Notes: a model not told the origin generated them from the letters alone. DNA of 64,000 nucleotides from an uncultured Christensenella sp. (GCA_910586065.1 CAJUGI010000002.1:247968-311967), one strand, 5' to 3'; shown: positions 40,700 to 48,769, numbered from the stretch's first letter. Made by a program: numbers and translations.

Positions 40700-40846
40700 C
40701 TATATACCTCCGTTTAATTTTTGTTGTTGTTTGGTGCAATTCCCTTTACATTTGCCGACGGGTACGCGGCACGTCAAGCAATAGTCGGGTTGCGGTTTTG
40801 GTGCGGGTTTCGATTTCTTTTTATTCGTCGGTTTTGTTTGCTTCAT
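40700..40846 (-). CDS. Very small zinc-ribbon protein
   Basis: The 48-residue ORF has a lysine- and proline-rich N-terminus and CLTCRVPVGKCKGNC, a likely zinc site. It starts inside the end of the upstream gene. GGCGG is the only ribosome binding candidate. Confidence 0.5.
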   Translation of the reverse strand: MKQTKPTNKKKSKPAPKPQPDYCLTCRVPVGKCKGNCTKQQQKLNGGI

Positions 40847-41081
40847 TTTCCGCCGCCTGTTTTTTAAGATGTTCGGTCGCAACTTCGATAAAGTCCGTTG
40901 CGGTTTCTATCGCCTTAAAATGCGCGTCGCGTCTGCTTCTTGCTTCGTCGTAAACGCGCACAATATAAGCGGTGTTTTTGTGTAAGTTTTCGAGCCGACG
41001 CTTTGCGGCGTTTATACATTCTTGAAGGTCGCCGTAAAACGAAAACCCGTTTTTTGTTTTCTTGTAACCGTATTTTGCCAT
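40821..41081 (-). CDS. Small hypothetical early protein
   Basis: The 86-residue, mostly helical product (MAKYGYKKTKNGFSFYGDLQ, with ECINAAKRRLENLHKNTAYI) begins after AAAGGAGG. No known domain. Confidence 0.62.
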   Translation of the reverse strand: MAKYGYKKTKNGFSFYGDLQECINAAKRRLENLHKNTAYIVRVYDEARSRRDAHFKAIETATDFIEVATEHLKKQAAENEANKTDE

Positions 41082-41093
41082 TGTAAGCCTCCT

Positions 41094-41687
41094 TTATTTC
41101 GGGTCGTGCTTTGGTGTAAAATCTACCGCGTAAGCCGTGCCGTGTTCGACGTTGTATGCGTGCAAGCGGTTTATTTCCGCTTCGTTCATTTGCGCCGCAA
41201 TCGCAAGCGCGGTTTTGTAGTCGTCGTATATTCCGTCGTGGTATTTCGGGTCGCCCGCAAAAGGTATGTTATACTCGCGGCAAAATTCGTCTACTGTAAA
41301 TTGCGTTGCGCCCGTATTGTCCCTTGATACCCAATGTCCGCCGCCGATTTTGCGGTAAAGAAAAATTTTTATTGTGTGAAAATCGGACGGCTTCCATTCG
41401 AGCGTATCGACCGCGTCCTCGATTGCAAAAACGCGAAAACGGCGGACGGCGTAATTTTCGATGTGTATTGCTTCTGCTTCGACGCGGCATTGCGGGCATT
41501 TGAACGTAATACCGTTTATTGTTAATTCGCCTTTGCCTTCGCATACGCGGCAAGTGGGGTAAAAACTTTTCGACTCGGCGCGATGTATGCGATAGAATAC
41601 GTCGCCGATATTTACGGCGCGGGGTGCGCTGTACTGTATCGTCGCCGATTGTTGCGGGAAGGTCGGTTTATCGACAATGATTTTCAT
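41094..41687 (-). CDS. Early protein with DnaJ-type zinc ribbon
   Basis: The 197-residue protein contains CRVCEGKGELTINGITFKCP followed by QC, a four-cysteine CxxCxGxG-like ribbon near residues 44-66. The rest is alpha/beta. It overlaps the upstream gene as ATGA. The function is unknown. Confidence 0.65.
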   Translation of the reverse strand: MKIIVDKPTFPQQSATIQYSAPRAVNIGDVFYRIHRAESKSFYPTCRVCEGKGELTINGITFKCPQCRVEAEAIHIENYAVRRFRVFAIEDAVDTLEWKPSDFHTIKIFLYRKIGGGHWVSRDNTGATQFTVDEFCREYNIPFAGDPKYHDGIYDDYKTALAIAAQMNEAEINRLHAYNVEHGTAYAVDFTPKHDPK

Positions 41688-42082
41688 AATGCGCCTCCGT
41701 CGTTTAATTGTTGTAATTCCGCCGATGTCGCTTCGATAGTTGCGCGGTACTTTTCGTTTTTTGCCGTCATTTCTGCAATGCGTTTTTCGTTACCTGCAAT
41801 ACAGTTTTCGAGCATTTCCTTTTTGTAAGCAAGAGCCGCCGTATAACTTTCGCAAAAATGTTTGTCGTAAATTTCCATATCCGATTTTTTGACGATGTTT
41901 GTCCTATGCCAACGGTTGAGCGGGTTTGTAAAGTCCTCCAACGGCTCGACGGCGTAGGTTTTCGGCGTTTCTTTGACGACGGCATATTCGGTTATTTCGC
42001 CGATACCGTAATAATGCATTGCAACGGCGTAAAGTTTTTTGATTTCCTGCGCCTGTTGCGGTGTAGTGGTTTGATTGTTCAT
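41684..42082 (-). CDS. Hypothetical early protein with C-terminal coiled coil
   Basis: The 132-residue product has an alpha/beta N-terminus and a long C-terminal helix (LENCIAGNEKRIAEMTAKNE). AAAGGAGG precedes the ATG. No known domain. Confidence 0.6.
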   Translation of the reverse strand: MNNQTTTPQQAQEIKKLYAVAMHYYGIGEITEYAVVKETPKTYAVEPLEDFTNPLNRWHRTNIVKKSDMEIYDKHFCESYTAALAYKKEMLENCIAGNEKRIAEMTAKNEKYRATIEATSAELQQLNDGGAL

Positions 42083-42810
42083 ATTGTGCCTCCTTTAATT
42101 AAATCGAAAATTGATACTTGCGACCGTACCGAGTCGAGCCATTGCGTGCCGTCGGCGTATTCGGTCGGCGATATTTCAAACGCGATATAATCACGTTGTA
42201 ACCGATACGCCGCAACCGCCGTCGAGCAACTGCCCGCGAACGCGTCCAATATCAAGTCGCCTTCGCGCGTGTGTTGCCGAATAATGCGGGATAGTAGGTC
42301 GGTCGGCTTTTGATTTTGGTGTATTTGTTTTTCGCCCGTAACTTTGTTGTATTTCCATATATCGTCGTATCGGGGCATTTCGGGGTTAAACGGGGCGCGT
42401 CCTTTGTTTGCGTAAATGATTATTTCGTACCGCTTGCCGTACTGCGCGTCAAGGTCGCCCGCCGTGTGGTTGCCTTTATCCCATATAATAAGGTTTTTTA
42501 TAGTGAAGTACCGTTCGACTTGCTGTTTGAAAAAATCGACTTTGTCGCTCCCGCAAAACATATAAAGCGGGGTATTATCTTTCATTACATCGAATAAAAG
42601 GGGGACGAGGTCAATAATCAACTGTGGGTCGGTATCGCCTTGAATTGCCTTGCAAAATTTATGTTGCTTGTCTTGCCGCCTGTGGGTTTTGTAGTCTATC
42701 AAATACGGCGGGTCGGTTATTACGCAATCGACGCGCATATCCTGCGCAATCATTTGCCGAATACCGTCAAGGCAATTCATATTGTAAACGCGGTTGCGGT
42801 CAAGTATCAT
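42079..42810 (-). CDS. DNA methyltransferase (N6/N4 class), poly-G tract at start
   Basis: The 243-residue enzyme starts MILDRNRVYNMNCLDGIRQM. It has the catalytic VDCVITDPPYLIDY near residue 35 and the AdoMet site LDAFAGSCSTAVAA near 205, in the beta-class order. A run of eight G lies at 42817-42824, seven bases before the ATG, in the Shine-Dalgarno position. An in-frame start at 42888 with GGAGG would add a hydrophobic leader (MQTLKRITTLLILPVLAAAL). A change in the G tract length would disconnect that leader from this frame. Confidence 0.82.
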   Translation of the reverse strand: MILDRNRVYNMNCLDGIRQMIAQDMRVDCVITDPPYLIDYKTHRRQDKQHKFCKAIQGDTDPQLIIDLVPLLFDVMKDNTPLYMFCGSDKVDFFKQQVERYFTIKNLIIWDKGNHTAGDLDAQYGKRYEIIIYANKGRAPFNPEMPRYDDIWKYNKVTGEKQIHQNQKPTDLLSRIIRQHTREGDLILDAFAGSCSTAVAAYRLQRDYIAFEISPTEYADGTQWLDSVRSQVSIFDLIKGGTI

Positions 42811-42888
42811 AAGATACCCCCCCCGCAAGAGAGCCGCCGCCAACACGGGCAATATTAAAAGCGTTGTTATTCGTTTAAGCGTTTGCAT
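42811..42888 (-). CDS. Hydrophobic leader ORF ahead of the methyltransferase
   Basis: ATG 42888 has a strong GGAGG at 5-base spacing. The 26 residues are hydrophobic like a signal peptide, which would be odd on a cytoplasmic methyltransferase. With eight G the frame joins the methyltransferase, and with nine it ends at a TGA overlapping the ATG region. It may be a coupling leader. Confidence 0.4.
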
Positions 42889-42912
42889 TGTTGCCTCCGT
42901 TTGCCGCTTCCG

Positions 42913-43618
42913 CTAATCGTATAAAAACGACGCTTGCGCAAATTCGTTTTCGATACGCAATGTCGCAATATCGAAGTAGTTTTTATCGAGTTCAAAACAA
43001 ATATATTTACGCCGCAATTTGCGGGCGGCAATAGCGGTTGTACCCCCCCCCCGCAAACCCGTCGAATATAACGTCGCCTTCGTGTGAAAACGTCGTTATA
43101 AGCCGTTGCAATAGCGGTATAGGCTTTTCGCAAGTGTGTACTTGCTTGACGACGCGGGCGTAATTCAACACGTCCGATATTGCCGTTTCGGGCGGGGCGG
43201 GGTTGCCTTTGATTGCAAGGTACATCGGCTCGTATTGCGGGCGGGTATAATACCCGATACCGAAGTTATTTTTGACCCATATCGGCATTGACTTGATTTG
43301 AAAACCCGCCGTCCGTATCGCCTTTTCAAACGCGGGTATCGTCGCCCAAGACATAAACGATACAAGGAAGGTATCGGGTTTCAATAAGCGGTAACATTCC
43401 GTAAAATAGTCGCCGAGTAATTTGTCAAAGTCCGCCACCGATAAATTGTCGTTAAGTATTGCGCCGCGCTCGGCGGTGCGTTGCGGTACAAAATTGATGT
43501 TGTACGGCGGGTCGGTTAAAACCATATCGACGCACTCGTTCGGCATTGCGCGCATTGCCGTTATGCAATCGGCGTTATACAAGCCGTTTGCGATGTATGC
43601 GCCGCCGCCCGTTACCAT
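42913..43618 (-). pseudogene. DNA methyltransferase interrupted by a poly-G tract (possibly phase-variable)
   Basis: The frame starts at 43618, overlapping the upstream stop as ATGGTAA. It has VDMVLTDPPYNINF near residue 32 and GDVIFDGFAGGG near residue 187. A run of ten G (43043-43052) follows, after which the frame ends 11 residues later at 43007. With nine G it would read GTTAIAARKLRRKYICFELD and continue to 42913, a textbook methyltransferase C-terminus. So the present copy is off by one base. Either real phase variation or a sequencing error in the homopolymer explains this. Confidence 0.75.
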
Positions 43619-44013
43619 TTGCGCCGCTCCTTGCTTGCCGCTTCCGCCATAGCGTATAAATCGGCGTAATAATCGCCCGCGTCGGGGTCGGGATAGGTCG
43701 GGGCGGGCTTTTGTTCGGGCGGGGCGGAAGTGGGGGACTCCGTGCGGCGCGGTCGCCGCGCTTCGTCCGCGTGCGTACACGTTGCAAAATGCGATATGTA
43801 ACCTTCGCCGTCGATAATAGGTGTAAGCCCGCCGCCGTTCGGGTTGACGACCGTTGCTTTTATAACCTTGCCGTCCGATAAAACGATAACGTCCTTGCCC
43901 TTGTAATTTTCTTGATACTTGACCGCGTCCGCGTCGCACGGCATAGCGCGACCGTTTTGTGTTTTGAGCCATACGATAGGCGCACCGCAAAATTTACACT
44001 TTTTAATTTCCAT
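43612..44013 (-). CDS. Small zinc-ribbon protein
   Basis: The 133-residue protein begins MEIKKCKFCGAPIVWLKTQN, and later has MPCDADA and HFATCTHADEARRPRR, giving a zinc ribbon and a proline-rich tail. GGGAGG precedes the ATG. It is coupled to the methyltransferase behind it. It resembles small phage zinc-finger proteins of unknown role. Confidence 0.65.
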   Translation of the reverse strand: MEIKKCKFCGAPIVWLKTQNGRAMPCDADAVKYQENYKGKDVIVLSDGKVIKATVVNPNGGGLTPIIDGEGYISHFATCTHADEARRPRRTESPTSAPPEQKPAPTYPDPDAGDYYADLYAMAEAASKERRKW

Positions 44014-44638
44014 AACGCTCCTCCCGTATCGACTTGATGTCCGAATTAAAGAAAACGATGTTGCGAATAGGCGTTACAAGGCAATAGCGAATTATCGGCG
44101 CATTATTGTCGGTTATTATTGTTTGCTTATGCAAAAAACCCGCCGCCACCGAGCCGTCATTAAACTTGATAAATACCGACTTGCCGCAAAGTTCGTTTAA
44201 TTGCTTGCTTTCCTGCGATGTATGCGCCGCTTCCGTCGGTCGTATGGTTTTAACGTGCGTCTTTTTGAAGTGCAATTCGCCGTTGATACGGTCGAGCCAA
44301 TATCCGCATATCGTCGTATTATCGCCGTCGGGGTTTTGGTACTTTATTGCGGGTGTTTCTTTATGTAAAATGCCGACTTCGATGTCGCCGTCGGTGTATT
44401 CGATTTCAACCACCTTGCCGACGAGTGCGTTTAATTTTGCGCTTTCCGCACGTTGCAACGGCGTTGATGTGAGCGCGACCGCCGCTGCCCGTATCTGCGC
44501 TTTTTTCGCGTCAAGCAAGCGGCGGGGGACGACAATGTTTATATTGCAATCGTCGCAACATTCGCCGCGCGTTTCGACGGGCGCGGGGTTGTTTCCGTAA
44601 CCTTCAAAAAGTTGACCGCATATACAACAATGCTTCAT
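44003..44638 (-). CDS. Early protein with zinc ribbon and two repeated beta domains
   Basis: The 211-residue protein starts MKHCCICGQLFEGYGNNPAP with CCDDC nearby. It then has two similar Sm-like segments: LVGKVVEIEYTDGDIEVGIL and LCGKSVFIKFNDGSVAAGFL, about 80 residues apart. They look like an internal duplication of an RNA- or DNA-binding barrel. GGAGG precedes the ATG at 44638. Confidence 0.6.
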   Translation of the reverse strand: MKHCCICGQLFEGYGNNPAPVETRGECCDDCNINIVVPRRLLDAKKAQIRAAAVALTSTPLQRAESAKLNALVGKVVEIEYTDGDIEVGILHKETPAIKYQNPDGDNTTICGYWLDRINGELHFKKTHVKTIRPTEAAHTSQESKQLNELCGKSVFIKFNDGSVAAGFLHKQTIITDNNAPIIRYCLVTPIRNIVFFNSDIKSIREERYGN

Positions 44639-45081
44639 TTTGCCGCCTCCGTCCATTTCGCAATAAAGTTTTGTAAGCGTTTGCGTTGCCCGCGATTGTA
44701 CGGGCTTTCGTCAAAGTCTTGCATAATATCAAGCACATTCGCCGCCGAGTCTAAAAGTTCGCGGGTTGTAAATGATTTGATGTCGCGGCGTTCGCTTCGG
44801 GCAATTTCGGTTATGCTGTTTTTTAGTTCGTCGATTTTAAGCGCGTGCGCCAATGCGGGCGACGGCGGCGCAACAGTTATGCCGTTGTCGGTTGTTTTGA
44901 TGTAAATTTTTACAACGCGGTTAATTACACTAAAAGCAATCGACCGTATGTATTCGGGGTTTTCCGCAATCGCCGTTATGTACGCGCCGATTGCTTGCGG
45001 GTGCGTGATTTGCTCGCCGTTAATAACGACCTTTGCGGGTGTGCCAAACGCTAATAACGGGTTTTTGGTTTGATTGTTCAT
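44635..45081 (-). CDS. Hypothetical early protein
   Basis: The 148-residue product starts MNNQTKNPLLAFGTPAKVVI, with a helical C-terminus (LDSAANVLDIMQDFDESPYN). AGGAGG precedes the ATG at 45081. No domain is recognised. Confidence 0.6.
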   Translation of the reverse strand: MNNQTKNPLLAFGTPAKVVINGEQITHPQAIGAYITAIAENPEYIRSIAFSVINRVVKIYIKTTDNGITVAPPSPALAHALKIDELKNSITEIARSERRDIKSFTTRELLDSAANVLDIMQDFDESPYNRGQRKRLQNFIAKWTEAAK

Positions 45082-45097
45082 TTTGTGCCTCCTGTGA

Positions 45098-45733
45098 TTA
45101 TTCAATATCGACGTATGCCGCGCGTATGCGCTCCCAATCGGGGTCGATTACAAGTCCCCAATTTCGCAACGCTTCGGCGGGCGGTTGTTCGTTGTATGTA
45201 ACTTCGCCGATGTAACGCTCATCGCGTCCGTATGTATCGTAAGATACAAACCCGTCGGGAATAATGCCGCGCGACGGCGGGCGGTGCGTGCAAAAGTAAC
45301 GGTATTTGCCTTTCGCTGTCGTAACCTTTTTCAAAATATCGTGATACGACCCCGCGCGGAGCGTTTTTCCTGCAATATTTTTTGTGTAAGTTTCGGACGC
45401 AAAGAAGTACCAAGTAACGCGATAGACGGGGTCGTTGTATTCGTCGGTGTCCCAAAACGCGCGGGCGCGTGCTTCGTTCGTGTATTTGACGTTGTCGTAC
45501 ACTTTGTTGCCGATACCGCCGCCGTCGTATGTGCTTTCGTATTCGTACTCTTCCGAGTCGATACCTTGCTTTATTTGTTCGGCAATCGCTGTTATTTCGT
45601 CGGGTGCGCCGCCCCAACCGCCGAACGCGGCGGCATATTCCGCAAGTAAGCGGTTAGCCGCCCGCGTCAACGTGCTTTGCGGTATTCCGTTAATCTTTAT
45701 CGGGTACGCCTTGTCAAACGATTTTTCAATCAT
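45098..45733 (-). CDS. Hypothetical early protein
   Basis: The 211-residue product starts MIEKSFDKAYPIKINGIPQS. It is rich in tyrosine and tryptophan (VYRVTWYFFASETYTKNI). GGAGG precedes the start, which overlaps the upstream stop as ATGA. No domain is recognised. Confidence 0.6.
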   Translation of the reverse strand: MIEKSFDKAYPIKINGIPQSTLTRAANRLLAEYAAAFGGWGGAPDEITAIAEQIKQGIDSEEYEYESTYDGGGIGNKVYDNVKYTNEARARAFWDTDEYNDPVYRVTWYFFASETYTKNIAGKTLRAGSYHDILKKVTTAKGKYRYFCTHRPPSRGIIPDGFVSYDTYGRDERYIGEVTYNEQPPAEALRNWGLVIDPDWERIRAAYVDIE

Positions 45734-46008
45734 ACCGCCGCCTCCGCGCACTCAATAAGGCAAAAATCGTCGGGGCATTTGCCTTCATTTACCGCACGGA
45801 CGCAACCTTTATCGTATGCCGCACCGTTGTCGTCGCGGTTGTAACGATACCATTTGTCGTAATAACCCGCCTTGCGGTCGCGGTATCCTGCCGCTTCGTC
45901 CTTTTTCGCGGTTGCGGCTTTCAATGCTTCGTATTGCTTTGCCGTTATGCTTTCGCCGTTCGGTAATAAGTAGTGCGGCTCGCCGCCGATGTAATAAGTG
46001 ATTACCAT
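45730..46008 (-). CDS. Hypothetical early protein
   Basis: The 92-residue product starts MVITYYIGGEPHYLLPNGES. The start at 46008 follows AAGGAG. It is the second gene after the junction promoter. A helical charged middle (KAATAKKDEAAGYRDRKAGY) and a CxxxxC-like end are visible, without a known domain. Confidence 0.6.
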   Translation of the reverse strand: MVITYYIGGEPHYLLPNGESITAKQYEALKAATAKKDEAAGYRDRKAGYYDKWYRYNRDDNGAAYDKGCVRAVNEGKCPDDFCLIECAEAAV

Positions 46009-46021
46009 AATTTTTGACTCC

Positions 46022-46198
46022 TTAATTTTCGGTATTTTTCTTTGCGTATTCGCTACAAGCAACGCGAATAATGCTACTTAAAGACAAGTCCCTTTCGGCG
46101 GCGATACGCAATAGCGCGTCGCGCGTGTCCTCGCTTATAAATGCGGTTATCGGCACGCGGGGCGGGGCGTTCTTTTTGGTCGTGGTTGCTTCGTTCAT
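46022..46198 (-). CDS. Ribbon-helix-helix regulator, first gene of the early operon
   Basis: The 58-residue ORF starts MNEATTTKKNAPPRVPITAF. Then ISEDTRDALLRIAAERDLSL and SIIRVACSEYAKK follow, the strand-helix-helix pattern of CopG/Arc proteins. AAGGAGG lies before the ATG at 46198. It is the first gene transcribed from the junction promoter. The 12-bp inverted repeat covering the -10 and the transcript start is a candidate operator, so autoregulation is plausible. Confidence 0.75.
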   Translation of the reverse strand: MNEATTTKKNAPPRVPITAFISEDTRDALLRIAAERDLSLSSIIRVACSEYAKKNTEN

Positions 46199-46222
46199 AG
46201 GTTTACCTCCTTAAAAATAAAA

Positions 46223-46251
46223 AATAGGCTTGTTTTTTTAACAAACCTATT
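46223..46251. repeat. 12-bp inverted repeat in the right phage end
   Basis: AATAGGCTTGTT and AACAAACCTATT (one mismatch) flank a T5 loop, overlapping the -10 and start of the junction promoter. The half-site AATAGGTTT also lies near the left end. It may be a transposase-binding site, an operator or a leader hairpin. Confidence 0.6.
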
Positions 46252-46277
46252 GTAAATCAGCACTGTTATTTTGTCAA
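46249..46277 (-). promoter_or_regulatory. Junction promoter formed by joined phage ends
   Basis: On the minus strand TTGACA (46277-46272) lies in the left end of unit 2, and TACAAT (46254-46249) lies in the right end of unit 1. The spacer is exactly 17 bp and includes the joint (46262-46264). It reads leftwards into the early operon. Insertion-sequence circles such as IS911, IS2 and IS30 make promoters in the same way. Confidence 0.85.
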
Positions 46278-46488
46278 GCGTTTTTTAATAGGTTTTTAGT
46301 GTTTTTTAGTGTTTTTCTTAAAAATATCAAAAAACGGGCAAAAAGTCAAGCGAACGGCGAGCGAGAGAGCCGCATTTGCGGCGATTTTTCCGCCGAATAT
46401 CGAAAAAAGGGCGCACAAAAGCACCGCCGCCCGTTCGGGCGCGGTTGCGTTCGCCCGATGTTGCCGCTTTTTGCTGTCTGTTAAGCGT

Positions 46489-47508
46489 TTACGCCGCTTT
46501 CGGTTTTAATAATCTAACGTGATAAACGTCCACCGCCGCGTTTTTCAATTCGTCCAACAATTCGGCACGTTTTTCGAGCGGAGTCTGCCAAGCCCGCCGC
46601 CCGTTTTTATCGCGGAGCGCGGAGTGCGGGCAATTATTGTACCGATTGCACCAATCGCGCATTTTTTCGCGCAATTCTTCGTATGTTGTAAACGTCAAAA
46701 AACGGTAAAAATTTTCGCTGTCGGTGCGGTGCGACCGTTCGACTTTTCCGTTATGTCGGGGCGTGTATGCCCGTATAAGTTGATGTTTGATTTTTAATTT
46801 GTTCATTATTTCGTCGGCGATATGTACCTTTTTGCAACCCGCCCCGCGCGGGTTTGTAAACTCGCCGCCGTTGTCCGTTTGAATACAATCGGGGATATAC
46901 CCAAAAAAGACGATTGCACGCTTTATAAAGTCGCGCGTCGCCCTTGCCGATTGCTCCGTATAAGGGTAAATAAACCGCTCGCGCGTCGCTTCGTCAATCA
47001 TTGTATATTGAAAAAATCGCGTCCGTTTTTCGTCGGTCGGTACAACGCCTTTGTAACATTCGCGCGGGACGTATTTTACGTCCATTTGCATTTTTACGCC
47101 GAGCATTTGCGGCGTGTCATACGGTTGCGGGATATAGCCGTCGTATTCGCGGGCGGGGCGGAGTTTGTGCTTCATTAAATACCGATAAAAACCGCCGTAT
47201 GTGCGCGAGTAACCGTATTGCGTGCGCAGTACGCCCAACGCTTCCGCGTAACTTATGTCGGGGCGTTCAGCGAAAACGGCGGCGATGTGCGCCGCTTCCG
47301 CGTCCGTGTGTGCGTTCGGGTGCGGGGTATGCGGGCGGCTCGACTTGTTTTCAAGGCTTACAAGCGTGCCGTCGTATTGCCGCCGCCAACGGTAAAGGCT
47401 TTGCACCGTGCATTTTGATTTTTTCGCGGCGTAAAAGTAGTCGCCGCATTTGCCCCATAATTCGAGGGCTTTTTGTTTTTCGCGTGCCGTGAACTTGATA
47501 CCTTTCAT
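46489..47508 (-). CDS. DDE transposase, unit 2
   Basis: Same protein as 13046-14065, with D143, D212 and E257 conserved. In this copy the left end next to it is joined to the right end of unit 1, so its outward -35 is used in the junction promoter. Confidence 0.88.
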   Translation of the reverse strand: MKGIKFTAREKQKALELWGKCGDYFYAAKKSKCTVQSLYRWRRQYDGTLVSLENKSSRPHTPHPNAHTDAEAAHIAAVFAERPDISYAEALGVLRTQYGYSRTYGGFYRYLMKHKLRPAREYDGYIPQPYDTPQMLGVKMQMDVKYVPRECYKGVVPTDEKRTRFFQYTMIDEATRERFIYPYTEQSARATRDFIKRAIVFFGYIPDCIQTDNGGEFTNPRGAGCKKVHIADEIMNKLKIKHQLIRAYTPRHNGKVERSHRTDSENFYRFLTFTTYEELREKMRDWCNRYNNCPHSALRDKNGRRAWQTPLEKRAELLDELKNAAVDVYHVRLLKPKAA

Positions 47509-47563
47509 AATTCCTCCGTGAAGTAAAAGCGGGCGACCGTGATGTGTCGCCCGCTTGCGTGTT

Positions 47564-47755
47564 TTATTGCTTTTTTTCTAATTGTTCAACCGCCCGCCGC
47601 AAAAATTCGGCTTTCGATAAACCCGCCGCCGATATTGCGGCTTCGATACGGTCGCACTCGTCGCATTTTAAGTTGACGACAAAGTGCTTGTATTTGCCTT
47701 GCGTTTTTTCGCGGTAACGTCCGTCGGCGGCTTTTTGCGCTTCGCTTCGTGCCAT
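47564..47755 (-). CDS. Small ribbon-helix-helix-like protein, unit 2
   Basis: Identical to 14121-14312 (63 residues). Confidence 0.68.
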   Translation of the reverse strand: MARSEAQKAADGRYREKTQGKYKHFVVNLKCDECDRIEAAISAAGLSKAEFLRRAVEQLEKKQ

Positions 47756-47767
47756 ATCCGCACCTCC

Positions 47768-47935
47768 TTAAAAAATATCGTTTTCGTCGACAAACGCCTT
47801 CAAACTTTCAAAAGTGGGGCAATCGACTTTTGATACATTCGCCGATATGGTAACGCGGTCGGCGGCAAGCGATACCGTCCAAGACGCTTTATTTTCGCGA
47901 ACCGTGTAAATTTTGCCGTTTTTTTCGATTTTCAT
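47768..47935 (-). CDS. Small hypothetical protein, unit 2
   Basis: Identical to 14325-14492. Confidence 0.58.
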   Translation of the reverse strand: MKIEKNGKIYTVRENKASWTVSLAADRVTISANVSKVDCPTFESLKAFVDENDIF

Positions 47936-48137
47936 TGTAAACCTCCTTGTAACATTTTTCGCAATATTCGTTTTTGTCAATACGCTCGCATTTGCAATAC
48001 TCTTTAATTCCGTATTCGGGTATTGCAATACCGAAAATTGTTGCGGTTATTTTGTGCTTTGGTACGAGGTCGTAAAGCAACTCACCGCAAGCGTCGCAAT
48101 AATGTTTCTCGATACCGTTTTTAACTTTTTTGTGCAT
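47889..48137 (-). CDS. Small zinc-ribbon protein, unit 2
   Basis: Identical to 14446-14694, GGAGGT before the ATG. Confidence 0.63.
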   Translation of the reverse strand: MHKKVKNGIEKHYCDACGELLYDLVPKHKITATIFGIAIPEYGIKEYCKCERIDKNEYCEKCYKEVYNENRKKRQNLHGSRK

Positions 48138-48164
48138 TTTTACCTCCATAGTCCATTATACGGG

Positions 48165-48194
48165 TTGACAAACCCTGCGCCGATGTGCTATAAT
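48165..48194 (+). promoter_or_regulatory. Promoter P1, unit 2
   Basis: TTGACA and TATAAT with 18-bp spacing, same as 14722-14751. Confidence 0.72.
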
Positions 48195-48238
48195 AGGACT
48201 TACGAGGGGCGGTTTCCCGCCCGCTCTGCCTATGCCGA

Positions 48239-48373
48239 CTACTTGTCGGCGGTGGTGGTTGCCTTGTCGGGCTTCGGCTTCTTCAACGTGATTGTAACCT
48301 TTACGCTTTCGACCGCTGTTTGGTTATCAATCGCATTTGCCAAGTCTTGCAAGGCTTTTTTTATTGCGTCCAC
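48239..48373 (-). CDS. 44-residue leader protein (GTG start), unit 2
   Basis: Same as 14796-14930, with AAAGGAGGTG upstream. Confidence 0.63.
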   Translation of the reverse strand: MDAIKKALQDLANAIDNQTAVESVKVTITLKKPKPDKATTTADK

Positions 48374-48404
48374 GTTTCTCACCTCCTTTGCTTTTCTTGA
48401 TTAT

Positions 48405-48433
48405 ATTATATCACGTTCAACGTGATATGTCAA
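48405..48433 (-). promoter_or_regulatory. Promoter P2 with 21-bp operator, unit 2
   Basis: TTGACA-17-TATAAT on the minus strand, spacer filled by the palindrome at 48408-48428. Confidence 0.86.
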
Positions 48434-48479
48434 CACTTTTAATGCACTTTTTCAAAAAATTTTTAACTTTTTTCAAACA

Positions 48480-48508
48480 AAAAACGCTCCCGATGTGGGG
48501 GCGTTTTT
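48480..48508. terminator. Bidirectional terminator, unit 2
   Basis: Same stem-loop as 15037-15065. Confidence 0.83.
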
Positions 48509-48554
48509 CGGTGCGCCGATAACGGTCAACACATAATTTTATAGCCGTGTCGCA

Positions 48555-48583
48555 TTGACAAACCCCTGCGGAAGTTGTATAAT
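48555..48583 (+). promoter_or_regulatory. Promoter P3 of the repressor, unit 2
   Basis: TTGACA-17-TATAAT, same as 15112-15140. Confidence 0.83.
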
Positions 48584-48687
48584 AATTTTGCGACAAACTT
48601 TATACACGCGCAAGAGCCGCCAAACACGGCACGGCTAACGGAATATCGCAAAAACCTTTTTATCGGTTTTGCGACAACCTTGCATAT

Positions 48688-48716
48688 ATTATATATCGGT
48701 TGACCGAGATTGTCAA
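48688..48716 (-). promoter_or_regulatory. Promoter P4, unit 2
   Basis: TTGACA-17-TATAAT on the minus strand, same as 15245-15273. Confidence 0.73.
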
Positions 48717-48769
48717 GGCTTCTTGTTGCGTTGTAAGAAAAAATAAAACGCGCAAGGAGTCTTTTTTCT

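Larger units (their letters stand above)
12821..46263. mobile_element. Temperate siphovirus-like prophage, unit 1 (complete, 33,443 bp)
   Basis: The period is read from identical sequence starting at 12821 and 46264. The unit has TG...CA type ends: TGTTATTTTGTCAA at the left and, inverted, TGCTGATTTACAA at the right (ending at 46262). Each end also has an internal AATAGGTTT box. It encodes HK97-type head genes, a siphovirus tail, a DGR, an HUH replication initiator and a DDE transposase. There is no tyrosine or serine integrase. It looks like a phage that integrates by transposition. Base 46263 appears to be a one-base spacer between the two units. Confidence 0.9.

Noticed and set aside
43007..43990. 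327-residue methyltransferase start at 43990
   Set aside because: The first 124 codons are the shifted frame of the zinc-ribbon gene. ATG 43618 is coupled to that gene's stop and begins the conserved sequence.
12821..46263. Mu-like transposing phage
   Set aside because: The DDE enzyme lacks Mu A features, there is no MuB ATPase, and the head genes are HK97-type with an HUH replication protein. Only the TG...CA ends and the DDE chemistry are shared.
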